Shown here: in pieces, positions 15,164 to 22,386 of the stretch
How positions within the stretch are numbered: position 1 is the first letter of the stretch
How the letters are laid out: each line of letters opens with the position of its first letter
DNA from: CAZCWM01 sp964622625
Lineage (GTDB): Bacteria; Planctomycetota; Phycisphaerae; Phycisphaerales; Phycisphaeraceae
Direction: 5' to 3'
NCBI GenBank assembly: GCA_964622625.1
Contig: CAZUUQ010000039.1
Coordinates: 1 to 24,854 of the forward strand
Length of the DNA stretch: 24,854 bases
Translations under genes and position numbers: made by a program
Notes under the pieces: generated by a model
The model's database searches: none
The model's input: only the letters and a program-made list of their open reading frames with translations
Told to the model about the DNA's origin: nothing

Positions 15164-16584
15164 TATTGCGAATCCCGGGGCGGGGATGGCGCCGCGGTCG
15201 TCTTCAACTCACCCAGCCACGCCAGAAACTGTCCGATCCGCTGCTCATACCCCCGATCCGTCGGCTCGTAGTACTTCCTGTCCACCCCCAGGTACTCCTG
15301 ATCGACATACCCCGCCGCGCTGTCATGGGCGTACTGATACCCCTCGCCGTGGCCCAGGCGCTTCGCGCCTTTGTAGTGGGCGTCGCGCAGGTGGCGCGGC
15401 ACCGCCACGGTCCGGCCCTGCTTCACGTCGCTGGCGGCCGACCAGATCGCCTTGGCCGACGCGTTGCTCTTCGGGGCCGTGGCCATGTAGATCACCGCCT
15501 GCGCCAGCGTGAGCTGGCACTCCGGCAGGCCGATGCGCTCCGTGATCGCGTAGGCCGACGCCGCCACCTGCAGCGCCCGCGGGTCGGCGTTGCCGATGTC
15601 CTCGCTGGCGAGAATCGCGATCCGCCGGGCGATGAACAGCGGATCTTCGCCGGCCACGAGCATCTTCGCCAACCAGTAGACGGCCGCATCGGGGTCACTG
15701 CCGCGCATCGACTTGATGAGGGCCGAGATCGTGTCGTAGTGCTCGTCGCCCGTGCCGTCGTAGACGACAGCCTTCGTCTGGATCGACTGCTCGGCCACGT
15801 CGAGGTCGATGTGGATGGGTTGTGGGGTCTGGCGTCTGGGGTCTGGGGTGGGGGGTTGGGAGTCGGGAGCCGGGGAAGCCGGGGTAGCCGGGGTCGGGGT
15901 TTTGCCGCCGCTGAGGACGGCGATTTCCAGTGCGGTCAGGGCGCGGCGGCCGTCGCCGTCGCTGATGCGGGCCCAGTGGGCGATCGCCTCATCGTCGATG
16001 CGGATGTCCAGCCCGCCGAAGCCGCGTTCGGTGTCGGCAATCGCCCGCCGCACGAGGTCGACGATCTGCGGTTCGCTCAGCGGCTCGAAGCGGAAAATCT
16101 GCGACCGGCTCACCAGCGGGCTGTTGATCGCGAAGAAGGGATTCTCCGTCGTCGCTCCGATCAGCGTGACGATGCCGGCCTCGACATCTTCGAGCAGCAC
16201 GTCCTGCTGGGCCCGGTTGAAGCGATGAATCTCATCGAGAAAGAAGATGGTTCGCCGGCCGTCCTGCTCCAGGCGGCGGCGGGCGTCGTCGAGCACGCGG
16301 CGCACGTCTTTGACGCCGACGGCCGCGGCGTTGGCCTGCTCGAAGTGCCGCCGCGTGTGGGCCGCGATCAGCCGGGCCAGCGTCGTCTTGCCCGTGCCCG
16401 GCGGGCCGTGGAAGATCACGCTCGTGAGCCGGTCGGCCTCGAGCATCCGCCGCAGCAGGCGGCCGGGCCCCAGCAGATGCTCCTGGCCGACGAACTCATC
16501 GAGGCTGCGTGGGCGCATCCGCACCGCCAGCGGCTCAGCCGCCCGCCGATGTGCCGCGTGCCGACGCTCCCAGAGACTGTCCAC
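15163..16584 (-). CDS. rarA: Replication-associated recombination protein A (AAA+ ATPase)
   Basis: RarA (MgsA) is an AAA+ clamp-loader-like ATPase acting at stalled replication forks. Features in a 473-residue protein are: AERMRPR-like LAVRMRPRSLDEFVGQ near the start, Walker A GPPGTGKT (60-67), Walker B FLDEIHRFN (Asp117), sensor GATTENPFF, the arginine-finger region SRSQIF, and the C-terminal half with KSMRGSDPDAAVYWLAKM and SEDIGNADP. Residues about 228-256 are a Pro/Thr-rich insert of about 29 residues coded by repeat DNA; without it the length equals the usual 440-450. The GTG at 16584 is chosen because it gives a family-like start (DSLWERR) and a TATGAT box ends 6 bases upstream. An ATG at 16629 is an alternative. 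Confidence 0.95.
   Translation of the reverse strand: MDSLWERRHAAHRRAAEPLAVRMRPRSLDEFVGQEHLLGPGRLLRRMLEADRLTSVIFHGPPGTGKTTLARLIAAHTRRHFEQANAAAVGVKDVRRVLDDARRRLEQDGRRTIFFLDEIHRFNRAQQDVLLEDVEAGIVTLIGATTENPFFAINSPLVSRSQIFRFEPLSEPQIVDLVRRAIADTERGFGGLDIRIDDEAIAHWARISDGDGRRALTALEIAVLSGGKTPTPATPASPAPDSQPPTPDPRRQTPQPIHIDLDVAEQSIQTKAVVYDGTGDEHYDTISALIKSMRGSDPDAAVYWLAKMLVAGEDPLFIARRIAILASEDIGNADPRALQVAASAYAITERIGLPECQLTLAQAVIYMATAPKSNASAKAIWSAASDVKQGRTVAVPRHLRDAHYKGAKRLGHGEGYQYAHDSAAGYVDQEYLGVDRKYYEPTDRGYEQRIGQFLAWLGELKTTAAPSPPRDSQ
15817..15903 (+). repeat. G-run repeat tract inside rarA
   Basis: The plus strand carries nine or more runs of three to six G separated by short spacers, built from variants of GGGGTCT and of GGGGAAGCC/GGGGTAGCC. 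It translates on the gene strand into a low-complexity P/T/D/Q/R string in the middle of RarA. The runs could form G-quadruplexes in the template strand. Confidence 0.8.
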
Positions 16585-16590
16585 GCGATC

Positions 16591-16596
16591 ATCATA
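16591..16596 (-). promoter_or_regulatory. Putative -10 box of rarA, adjacent to the GTG
   Basis: TATGAT (5 of 6) ends 6 bases before the proposed GTG start of rarA, which would give a leaderless mRNA. The -35 region is weak. Confidence 0.35.
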
Positions 16597-16696
16597 ATCG
16601 TCGGCGGAGCGCCGCTCTCGGGGCCGCATGCTCACGTGGCGGTGGGGCCATCCCATCCAGTCACTGCCGGCGGCTCTCGGCGCGGCTGGGCGGCGC

Positions 16697-16726
16697 AAAA
16701 AAAGCCGCGCCCTGGGGGGGCGCGGC
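16697..16726 (-). terminator. Intrinsic terminator of the downstream pseudopilin gene
   Basis: On the minus strand GCCGCGCCC-5-GGGCGCGGC (9 perfect pairs) is followed by seven T. It lies 42 bases after the stop of the pseudopilin at 16768-17652 and before rarA, so the two genes are separate units. Confidence 0.93.
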
Positions 16727-16767
16727 CGGGAATCGCGTAGTGGAGAAACGAGGTGCTGACCGCGGGG

Positions 16768-17652
16768 TTACTGTTTAAGGCTGTCGTTGTGAATGGGGTA
16801 GTTCACTTGAGGAGCCGTCAAGGGATTCTTGACCTGCTGGTTATTCCACCAGAAGAAGTTGGTGGCCCCCATGGCTATGTTTGTGGGCGGCGAGCCGGCG
16901 GAGAGGGCCAGCTCGGGGAACTCCTGGGTGAACGTGGGATGCACGTCCCGCACGGTCACGCGGAAGGCGTGACCGTCCACGAAGCCGAAGGTCAGCGAGC
17001 CGACCTTGAGCTGCTCCAGGTCGTTGCGGAAATACGTGCCGTCAGGCCGCATGTACCAGTTGCGGCCGGCCACGACGTAGGGAATGGCGGCAACCTGTCC
17101 GTAATTCATGGCCGGCTCCACGAACATCACGTTGCGGACAGGCTCCTCGGCGATGTCGATGGGGGCGTTGATGCCGAAGCGGTTGATGACATAGTCGCTG
17201 AACCAGACGGGCAGGTCGGTCAGCGGGTCGCGGGCCACGCCTTGAAAGCGATGGTCGTCAATGACCGGGCACTTGACAGCCGCGCGGTCGCCGCCGAGGT
17301 AGTTGTTCTCGATCTGACCGAACCAGGACAGCTTTCTTTCTTCTTCGCTGTCGATGGTCGCCCCGGGAGCACAGGATCCCGCCGAACCGCCGACATACGT
17401 CCGCACGCCGCCGACCAGGTCATACGCCGCTTCGCGTTCGTCGGGGATGTTCTTGTTGTTGTGGTCAGAGGCGTAGCTGAGGGCGGCGGTGGTGATGCCC
17501 TTGACGTTGGCCTGGTCCTTGACGCGCATGGCCGAGAGCCGGGCCTGGCCCAGCGACGGCAGGAGGATGCCGATCAGCAGGGCGATGATCGAAATGACCA
17601 CCAGCAGCTCGATCAGGGTGAAACCTCGACGTTGTGCGTTGCGTGTCATCAT
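16768..17652 (-). CDS. Type II secretion/type IV pilin-like pseudopilin, copy 1
   Basis: A 294-residue prepilin-like protein. After a short basic leader, RRGFTLIELL is the prepilin peptidase site: the leader is cut after Gly, and Phe is methylated, with Glu at +5. The hydrophobic helix VVISIIALLIGILLPSL follows, then a large soluble C-terminal domain. That domain ends with a FGFVDGHAFRV segment like the H-X9-DG domain of planctomycete pseudopilins, but the usual His is replaced by Lys. The ATG at 17652 is chosen by AGAGG 7 bases upstream. It is about three-quarters identical by eye to the copy at 18039-18908, with a shared NDSLKQ C-terminus. No other pilus or secretion gene is near. The individual role is unknown. 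Confidence 0.93.
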   Translation of the reverse strand: MMTRNAQRRGFTLIELLVVISIIALLIGILLPSLGQARLSAMRVKDQANVKGITTAALSYASDHNNKNIPDEREAAYDLVGGVRTYVGGSAGSCAPGATIDSEEERKLSWFGQIENNYLGGDRAAVKCPVIDDHRFQGVARDPLTDLPVWFSDYVINRFGINAPIDIAEEPVRNVMFVEPAMNYGQVAAIPYVVAGRNWYMRPDGTYFRNDLEQLKVGSLTFGFVDGHAFRVTVRDVHPTFTQEFPELALSAGSPPTNIAMGATNFFWWNNQQVKNPLTAPQVNYPIHNDSLKQ

Positions 17653-17771
17653 GATGCCACCTCTCTGCGGGGAGTGTGTGTGCGTGAACGGCTGCAAATC
17701 CCTGCCGCCGTCCTTTGCACTTTATCCGCGCGGCCGCGGTCCCGCAACCACTTAACCCCTGGAGCCCCCCC

Positions 17772-17777
17772 ATTTTA
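17772..17777 (-). promoter_or_regulatory. Possible -10 box of pseudopilin copy 1
   Basis: TAAAAT (5 of 6) on the minus strand; a CCGTCA hexamer lies 17 bases upstream (3 of 6 to the -35). The leader would be about 115 bases. Confidence 0.35.
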
Positions 17778-17827
17778 CCAGCGATCGGGGCGGGTGACGG
17801 CGCGCCGCGATCATCTTCAAATAACTG

Positions 17828-17854
17828 TGATTAAGCACCTTATGATTACGCACC
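17828..17854. repeat. Paired 12-base direct repeat upstream of pseudopilin copy 1
   Basis: TGATTAAGCACC (17828-17839) and TGATTACGCACC (17843-17854) differ at one base and start 15 bases apart. They lie 50-80 bases upstream of the possible -10 box, a place where an activator could bind. Confidence 0.5.
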
Positions 17855-17960
17855 TCGTCGTCGCACAATCCAGATGTCCTTTCAGCCAGACTGCTGACTC
17901 CGGCGCGTTCTCTGGTGCGGCCGTCCGCTCAATTCGGGTGGGCGCACGCGACAGCACAAC

Positions 17961-17985
17961 AAAAAGCCGCGCCATTGGGCGCGGC
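17961..17985 (-). terminator. Intrinsic terminator of the upstream pseudopilin gene
   Basis: On the minus strand GCCGCGCC-4-GGCGCGGC (8 perfect pairs) is followed by five T. It lies about 55 bases after the stop of copy 2. The stem is nearly identical to that of the copy-1 terminator. Confidence 0.92.
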
Positions 17986-18038
17986 CTGGGGTTTGCGGCG
18001 TGTGGCGGGCAAGGCGTGCCAGGTAACCCCCGATGCGG

Positions 18039-18908
18039 CTACTGCTTCAGGCTGTCGTTGGCGATGGGCAGTTTGGCCCTGGGGGCGGTCAACGGAGTGT
18101 CCACTTGCTGGCTGCTCCACCAGTAGTAGTTCAACGCCCCCACGGCAATGTTCGCGGGCGGCGACCCGGCGGAGAGGGCCAGTTCGGGGAATTCCTGAAT
18201 GAATGTGGGGTGGATGTCGCGCACGGTGACGCGGAAGGCGTGGCCGTCCACGAAGCCGTAGCTCAGCGAGCCGGCCTTGAGCTGCTCCAGATCGCCGCGG
18301 TAGTAGGTGCCGTCGGCCCGCATGTACCAGTTGCGGCCGGCCACCACGAGTGGGATGGCGGTGATCGGGCCGCGCTTCATGTTCGGTTCCATGAACATGA
18401 CGTTGCGGACAGGCTCCTCGGCGATGTCGATGGACGTGTTGATGCCGAAGCGGCAGATGTTGTAGTCGCTGAACCATGCGGGCAGGTCGGTGAGGGGATC
18501 ACGCACGCCGCCCTGACGGTGGTCGTCGATGACCGGACACTTGACGGCCGCGCGGTCGCCGCCAAGGTAGCTGCTTTCGATCTGGCCGAACCAGGAATCC
18601 TTTCTATGCTGTTCGGTATCGATTTCGGGCAGCTCACCTGTACCTCCGACGAGCGTCCGCACGCCGCCGACCAGGGCGTACGCCGGCACGCGTTCGTCGG
18701 GGACGTTCTTGTTGTTGTTGTCGGCCGCGTAACTCAGGCAGGCGGTGGTGATGCCCTTGGCGTTGGCCTGGCACTTGACGCGCATGGCCGAGAGCCGGGC
18801 CTGGCCCAGCGACGGCAGGAGGATGCCGATCAGCAGGGCGATGATCGAAATGACCACCAGCAGCTCGATCAGAGTGAAGCCTCGGCGTTGTGCGTTGCGT
18901 GTCAGCAT
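18039..18908 (-). CDS. Type II secretion/type IV pilin-like pseudopilin, copy 2
   Basis: A 289-residue paralogue of the protein at 16768-17652, with the same leader (TRNAQRRGFTLIELL), the same first 55 residues apart from a few changes, and the same C-terminal plan (AIP-VVAGRNWYMR-DGTY, FGFVDG-type segment, EFPELALSAGSPP, NDSLKQ). It differs most around residues 85-110, and it has extra cysteines (KCQANAKGITTAC, NICRFG) that copy 1 lacks. The ATG at 18908 has GAGG 7 bases before it; the longer open frame back to 19172 overlaps fmt and is not coding. A strong promoter lies upstream and a terminator follows, so it is a single-gene unit. Confidence 0.93.
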   Translation of the reverse strand: MLTRNAQRRGFTLIELLVVISIIALLIGILLPSLGQARLSAMRVKCQANAKGITTACLSYAADNNNKNVPDERVPAYALVGGVRTLVGGTGELPEIDTEQHRKDSWFGQIESSYLGGDRAAVKCPVIDDHRQGGVRDPLTDLPAWFSDYNICRFGINTSIDIAEEPVRNVMFMEPNMKRGPITAIPLVVAGRNWYMRADGTYYRGDLEQLKAGSLSYGFVDGHAFRVTVRDIHPTFIQEFPELALSAGSPPANIAVGALNYYWWSSQQVDTPLTAPRAKLPIANDSLKQ

Positions 18909-18965
18909 GGCGGCGCCTCGTCCCCGGCGCGTGTACACGAATGGTTGCATCGTCAACTTAAAGGG

Positions 18966-18994
18966 ATTGTACCCCGCGGCTTCGGGGCATGCAA
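18966..18994 (-). promoter_or_regulatory. Housekeeping-type promoter of pseudopilin copy 2
   Basis: TTGCAT, a 17-base spacer and TACAAT on the minus strand. The spacer contains an inverted repeat (CCCCG-6-CGGGG). The leader would be about 50 bases with a proper Shine-Dalgarno. Confidence 0.7.
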
Positions 18995-19020
18995 TGCATA
19001 AGGCACGTCGATATCGCATT

Positions 19021-19992
19021 TTACCGGACTGACGGCGGCGGCGCGAACCGATCGCCCGGCTGGATGCGATGGCCCTGGCGGAAGGCCGCGGCCGACATGG
19101 GCCGTCCGCCCTCGGGCTGCACTTCGAGAATCTCGACCGCGCCGCCGCCCGCGCCCAGCACCAGTCGTTCATCGGCCTCGATCACGACACCCGCCGGCCC
19201 CCCGGGCGCCGCGGTATGCGGAGGCGCCGCCCGCGCCCGCAGCAGTTTGAGCGTGACAGGCCCGCGTCGGCCCGACGGATCCACCCATTGCACGGTCACG
19301 CCCGGCCAGGGACTCAACCCGAGAATCCGCCGACAGACCTGCTCGGCCGGCAGCGTGAAGTCGATGCGATCATCGGCGCGGCTGAGCCTGGGGGCGCGGG
19401 TGGCTTGCGTGTCATCCTGAGGCACGCCGCGCAGCCGACCCGCAAGGCAATCCGCCAGCACCTTTTCGACCACGGCCGGTCCGAGCAGCGCGAGGCGGTC
19501 GTGCAGTTCGCCGGCCGTCTCGGTCGGGCCGATGGGTGTGGCCGCCTGGGCGTAGATGAGTCCCGCGTCCATCCGCGACGCCAGGGAGATCACCGACACG
19601 CCCGTCTCGCGTTCGCCGGCAAGGATCGCATGGTTGATCGGGGCCGCCCCGCGGTATTTCGGCAGCAGCGACGCGTGCAGGTTCACGACCGGTTCACCGG
19701 CCGCGGCGATCAGCGGCTGGCCCAGTTTCTGTCCGAAGGCGATGACCACGGATGCCTTGGCCCGCAGGGCGGCGATGCGCGCGACCAGAGCGTCTTCGTT
19801 GACGTTCCCGCAGCGGATGACCGGAAAGCCGGCCGCGTCCGCCCAGGCGGCGACGGGCGTGGGCGTCAGGCGGCGTCTGCGGCCGGCGGGTCGGTCCGGC
19901 TGGGTCACCACCGCCGCGATTTCATGGCGCGAAGCCAGGTGCTCGAACGTCGGCAGGCCGAACTCGCCGGAGCCGAAGAAGATCAGGCGCAT
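19021..19992 (-). CDS. fmt: Methionyl-tRNA formyltransferase
   Basis: Fmt transfers a formyl group from 10-formyl-tetrahydrofolate to Met-tRNA of the initiator type. The 323-residue length is normal. The N-terminal Rossmann part starts MRLIFFGSGEFGLP, and the catalytic site shows Asn104 and His106 in NLHASLLPKYRGAAPINHAI and Asp142 in SRMDAGLIY. The C-terminal OB-fold-like domain (FTLPAEQVCRRILGLSPWPG) follows. The loop between the domains and the end are a little divergent. The ATG at 19992 has GAGG 5 bases upstream. It lies 31 bases after def, the classical def-fmt pair that adds and later removes the formyl group. Confidence 0.97.
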   Translation of the reverse strand: MRLIFFGSGEFGLPTFEHLASRHEIAAVVTQPDRPAGRRRRLTPTPVAAWADAAGFPVIRCGNVNEDALVARIAALRAKASVVIAFGQKLGQPLIAAAGEPVVNLHASLLPKYRGAAPINHAILAGERETGVSVISLASRMDAGLIYAQAATPIGPTETAGELHDRLALLGPAVVEKVLADCLAGRLRGVPQDDTQATRAPRLSRADDRIDFTLPAEQVCRRILGLSPWPGVTVQWVDPSGRRGPVTLKLLRARAAPPHTAAPGGPAGVVIEADERLVLGAGGGAVEILEVQPEGGRPMSAAAFRQGHRIQPGDRFAPPPSVR

Positions 19993-20023
19993 CGCGGCCT
20001 CGCGGGAAAAGGAGGGTGGCGGT

Positions 20024-20536
20024 TCACTCGGCGGTTTCGAGTTGGCGCAGGGCTTCGCGGTTGGCCATGCGCTCGATGCGGGGCATGCGGTCGATGATGA
20101 GGATGCCGTCGAGGTGGTCGCACTCGTGCTGCCAGATCCGGGCGGGCAGTTGATCGCTGGTGAGAGTGAATGGGCGGCCGTCGAGATCAATCGCGGTGAT
20201 GGTGATTCGCCGCGGCCTTCGGACCTGGCCGTTGATCCCCGGAAGGCTCAGGCAGCCTTCGTCCTGTTCGTCCTGCTCGCGCGACGGGTCGGTGAGGCGG
20301 GGGTTGATGAAGACGCGGTCGTCGGCCGGATCACCCGTCGGGTTGGCCACGAACAGGCGCCAGTCCAGGCCGACCTGCGGGCCCGCCAGCCCGACACCCG
20401 GAGCCGCGTGCATCAGTTCGAGCATGCGCGCGGCGACGGCCCGTGTCTCGGCGTTGACGGCCGGCAGGGGTCTGGCCTTGCCGCGCAGGACGGGGTCGGG
20501 GTAATGCACAATCTGGAGGGTCTGGGGGTCGATCAC
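20024..20536 (-). CDS. def: Peptide deformylase
   Basis: Deformylase removes the N-formyl group from nascent proteins at the ribosome and uses Fe2+ or a similar metal. All three motifs are present in 170 residues: GVGLAGPQVG (47-56), EGCLSLPG with metal ligand Cys95, and QHECDHLDG with His137, Glu138 and His141. In motif 1 the usual GLAAPQ is GLAGPQ. The N-terminus IVHYPDPVLR is typical. The start is a GTG at 20536 with a weak GGA upstream. It is the first gene of the def-fmt operon, with a promoter-like TTGTGG-17-TACCAT 35-60 bases upstream. Confidence 0.97.
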   Translation of the reverse strand: MIDPQTLQIVHYPDPVLRGKARPLPAVNAETRAVAARMLELMHAAPGVGLAGPQVGLDWRLFVANPTGDPADDRVFINPRLTDPSREQDEQDEGCLSLPGINGQVRRPRRITITAIDLDGRPFTLTSDQLPARIWQHECDHLDGILIIDRMPRIERMANREALRQLETAE

Positions 20537-20570
20537 AGGTTATCCGCGCACACAAATAAGAGGCACGCCG

Positions 20571-20599
20571 ATGGTAGATCAGGCCGTGACGGCCCACAA
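20571..20599 (-). promoter_or_regulatory. Putative def-fmt promoter with palindrome in the spacer
   Basis: TTGTGG, 17 bases, TACCAT on the minus strand. A perfect 13-base palindrome (GGCCGT-C-ACGGCC on this strand, 20582-20594) lies in the spacer and overlaps the -35 by one base. Confidence 0.45.
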
Positions 20600-20647
20600 G
20601 TGGCGTTGCATCAACATCCTACGCCGCGGAAGCCGGAAAACCGGCCC

Positions 20648-20676
20648 TTGACCGGCCCCTGCCGGCTTGGCATACT
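20648..20676 (+). promoter_or_regulatory. Putative promoter of the HU-like gene
   Basis: TTGACC (5 of 6 to -35), a 17-base spacer with CCGGC-4-GCCGG, and CATACT (4 of 6 to -10). It would give a leader of about 110 bases before the ATG at 20792. Confidence 0.45.
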
Positions 20677-20791
20677 AAGCCCTTGTTCGACGGTCACTAA
20701 CGGCACGAACCGCGGCATGGCAATTCGGGTGCGTTCGCTGGCGTCCCGACTTTCCGCCGTACCCTGCCTCTCTTGCGAAGGTGAAGCGCTG

Positions 20792-21139
20792 ATGGCCACC
20801 ATCACCAAGAAGGAATTGATCGACCAGATTTCGCAAGCCACCGACGTCAAGCGCGTGGTCGTCAAGCGCATCGTGCAGAGTTTTCTTGACAGCATCATCG
20901 TTGAGCTTGGCAAGGGCAATCGCCTGGAGTTCCGCGACTTCGGCGTCTTCGAGGTCAAGCACCGCCGCGCCCGCATGGCCCAGAATCCCAAGACCCTCGA
21001 CCCCGTCAAGGTGCCGCCCAAACGCACGGTCAAGTTCAAGGTCGGCCGCCTGATGAAGCAGGTGCTGTCAGACGACGTGGAGACCGCCGGCCGCATCCGC
21101 GCCGCCAATCCAGCCGGCGGCGACCACCCCGGTCGATGA
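20792..21139 (+). CDS. HU/IHF-family DNA-binding protein
   Basis: A 115-residue histone-like protein that bends and compacts DNA. The family pattern is present: MATITKKELIDQISQAT N-terminal helices, EFRDFGVFEVKHRRARMAQNPKT with the DNA-binding arm (QNPKT at the usual RNPKT tip), and VKFKVGRLMKQ. A 20-residue Arg/Ala/Gly tail extends the usual 90-100 residues. The ATG at 20792 is chosen because of GAAGGTG 8 bases upstream and because it gives the standard N-terminus; an in-frame ATG at 20717 would add 25 residues without homology. It is divergent from def. bioF begins 44 bases after its stop, with no terminator seen between them. Confidence 0.95.
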   Translation: MATITKKELIDQISQATDVKRVVVKRIVQSFLDSIIVELGKGNRLEFRDFGVFEVKHRRARMAQNPKTLDPVKVPPKRTVKFKVGRLMKQVLSDDVETAGRIRAANPAGGDHPGR

Positions 21140-21183
21140 TCGTTCCCCATTGACGCCTTCCGGCACTGGCTTGCCCCGTCGTC

Positions 21184-22386
21184 ATGCCGCCTTCCTCCTG
21201 GCTCGACCAGCTTGCCTCCCAGCTTCAGGAGCTGGACGCGCGCTGTCTGCGGCGGCAATTGCGCTGCGTGGAGGTCGCGGACGGCGGCCGGGACATACAG
21301 CGCGACGGCCGCACACTGCTGAACCTGGCGGGTAACGATTACCTGGCAATGGCGGCGCATCCGCGGGTCGTGGACGCCGTCGTCAACGCTACGCGGCGTT
21401 ATGGGTTCGGCAGCGGCGCCAGCCGCCTGATCACCGGCCATCGCCCGGTTCATGAGCAACTGGAAAACCGCTTCGCCCGCTTCAAGCACGCTGAGGCGGC
21501 ACTGCTCTGTCCCACGGGCTACATGGCCAACCTGGCCGCGCTCACAACGCTGGCCGGCAGCCGCGACGACGTCATCGTGCTGGACAAGCTCAACCATGCC
21601 TCGCTGATCGACGCGGCCCGCGCGTCAGCGGCGAAAATCCGCGCCTACCCGCACGGCAACCTCGACAAACTGCAACGCCTTCTGACGCGATGCGCGGGCG
21701 CTCGCCGGCGGCTCATTGTCACCGACGCGGTTTTCTCCATGGACGGCGACGCGGCCGACCTGCCCGGCCTGTGCGAACTGGCCGCGCGCCACGATGCGAT
21801 CCTGATGGTCGACGAAGCCCACGGCACGGGCGTGCTGGGCCCGACCGGCGCGGGGCTGGCCGAGGCTCAGGGTGTGGCCGATCGCATCGACGTGACCGTC
21901 AGCACCGCCAGCAAGGCGCTGGGCGGACTCGGCGGCATCATCACCGCCCGTCAAACGGTCATCGACGCTGTCGTCAACCAGGCTCGCAGCTTTATCTACA
22001 CCACGGCCGTGCCCGTCGCCCAGGCCGCGGCCCTGGATGCCGCCCTTGATGTACTCGCAAGCGAGCCGCAGCGCCGTCATCGCCTGACGGAACTTGCCTT
22101 ACGCCTGCGCAGCGCTCTGCGCCAGCGATGGTGGAAGCTGCCTGCATCGCCGCGTTCAGGCGAGACGATCATCACGCCCATCTTCCCGTTGATCGTCGGG
22201 CGGGCCGACGACGCTCTCGCCCTGGCGGACCACCTGCTGCAGCATGACATATACGCTCCGGCCATCCGGCCGCCGACCGTCGCCCCCGGCAAGGCTCGCG
22301 TCCGCGTCACCCTCCGCGCTGATCTGCGGGACGAGGATCTCGACCGCCTGATTGACGCCCTCGATCACTGGAGCCCTGTGCGATGA
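21184..22386 (+). CDS. bioF: 8-amino-7-oxononanoate synthase or related alpha-oxoamine synthase
   Basis: BioF condenses pimeloyl-ACP or pimeloyl-CoA with L-alanine in biotin synthesis, using PLP. The 400-residue protein shows LNLAGNDYLAMAAHP, the glycine-rich GFGSGASRLITG, Asp210 and His213 in VDEAHGTGVLG, and the Schiff-base Lys244 in STASKALGGLGG. The related enzymes 2-amino-3-ketobutyrate CoA ligase (kbl) and other alpha-oxoamine synthases share these motifs, and no other bio gene is in the window, so BioF is likely but not certain. No Shine-Dalgarno is seen at the ATG. The stop overlaps the next gene by ATGA, so the two are translationally coupled. Confidence 0.85.
   Translation: MPPSSWLDQLASQLQELDARCLRRQLRCVEVADGGRDIQRDGRTLLNLAGNDYLAMAAHPRVVDAVVNATRRYGFGSGASRLITGHRPVHEQLENRFARFKHAEAALLCPTGYMANLAALTTLAGSRDDVIVLDKLNHASLIDAARASAAKIRAYPHGNLDKLQRLLTRCAGARRRLIVTDAVFSMDGDAADLPGLCELAARHDAILMVDEAHGTGVLGPTGAGLAEAQGVADRIDVTVSTASKALGGLGGIITARQTVIDAVVNQARSFIYTTAVPVAQAAALDAALDVLASEPQRRHRLTELALRLRSALRQRWWKLPASPRSGETIITPIFPLIVGRADDALALADHLLQHDIYAPAIRPPTVAPGKARVRVTLRADLRDEDLDRLIDALDHWSPVR

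Larger units (their letters stand above)
17653..18038. other. 386-base intergenic region between the two pseudopilin genes
   Basis: No gene is seen here. It holds the terminator of copy 2 (17961-17985), a near-perfect 12-base direct repeat (17828-17854) and a possible -10 box for copy 1 (17772-17777). The stretch at about 17815-17850 is clearly AT-richer than the surroundings. Confidence 0.7.

Noticed and set aside
14893..16740. A 615-codon open frame on the plus strand opposite rarA
   Set aside because: It is a mirror frame of rarA and the repeat tract; it contains the repeat-derived peptide strings and no domain.
16753..18126. A 457-codon plus-strand frame across both pseudopilin genes
   Set aside because: It runs antisense through a clear pseudopilin, across the terminator and into the next copy, with no domain.
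18909..19172. An extended N-terminus for pseudopilin copy 2
   Set aside because: The open frame continues into fmt, but the prepilin leader requires the start at 18908, which also has a Shine-Dalgarno.
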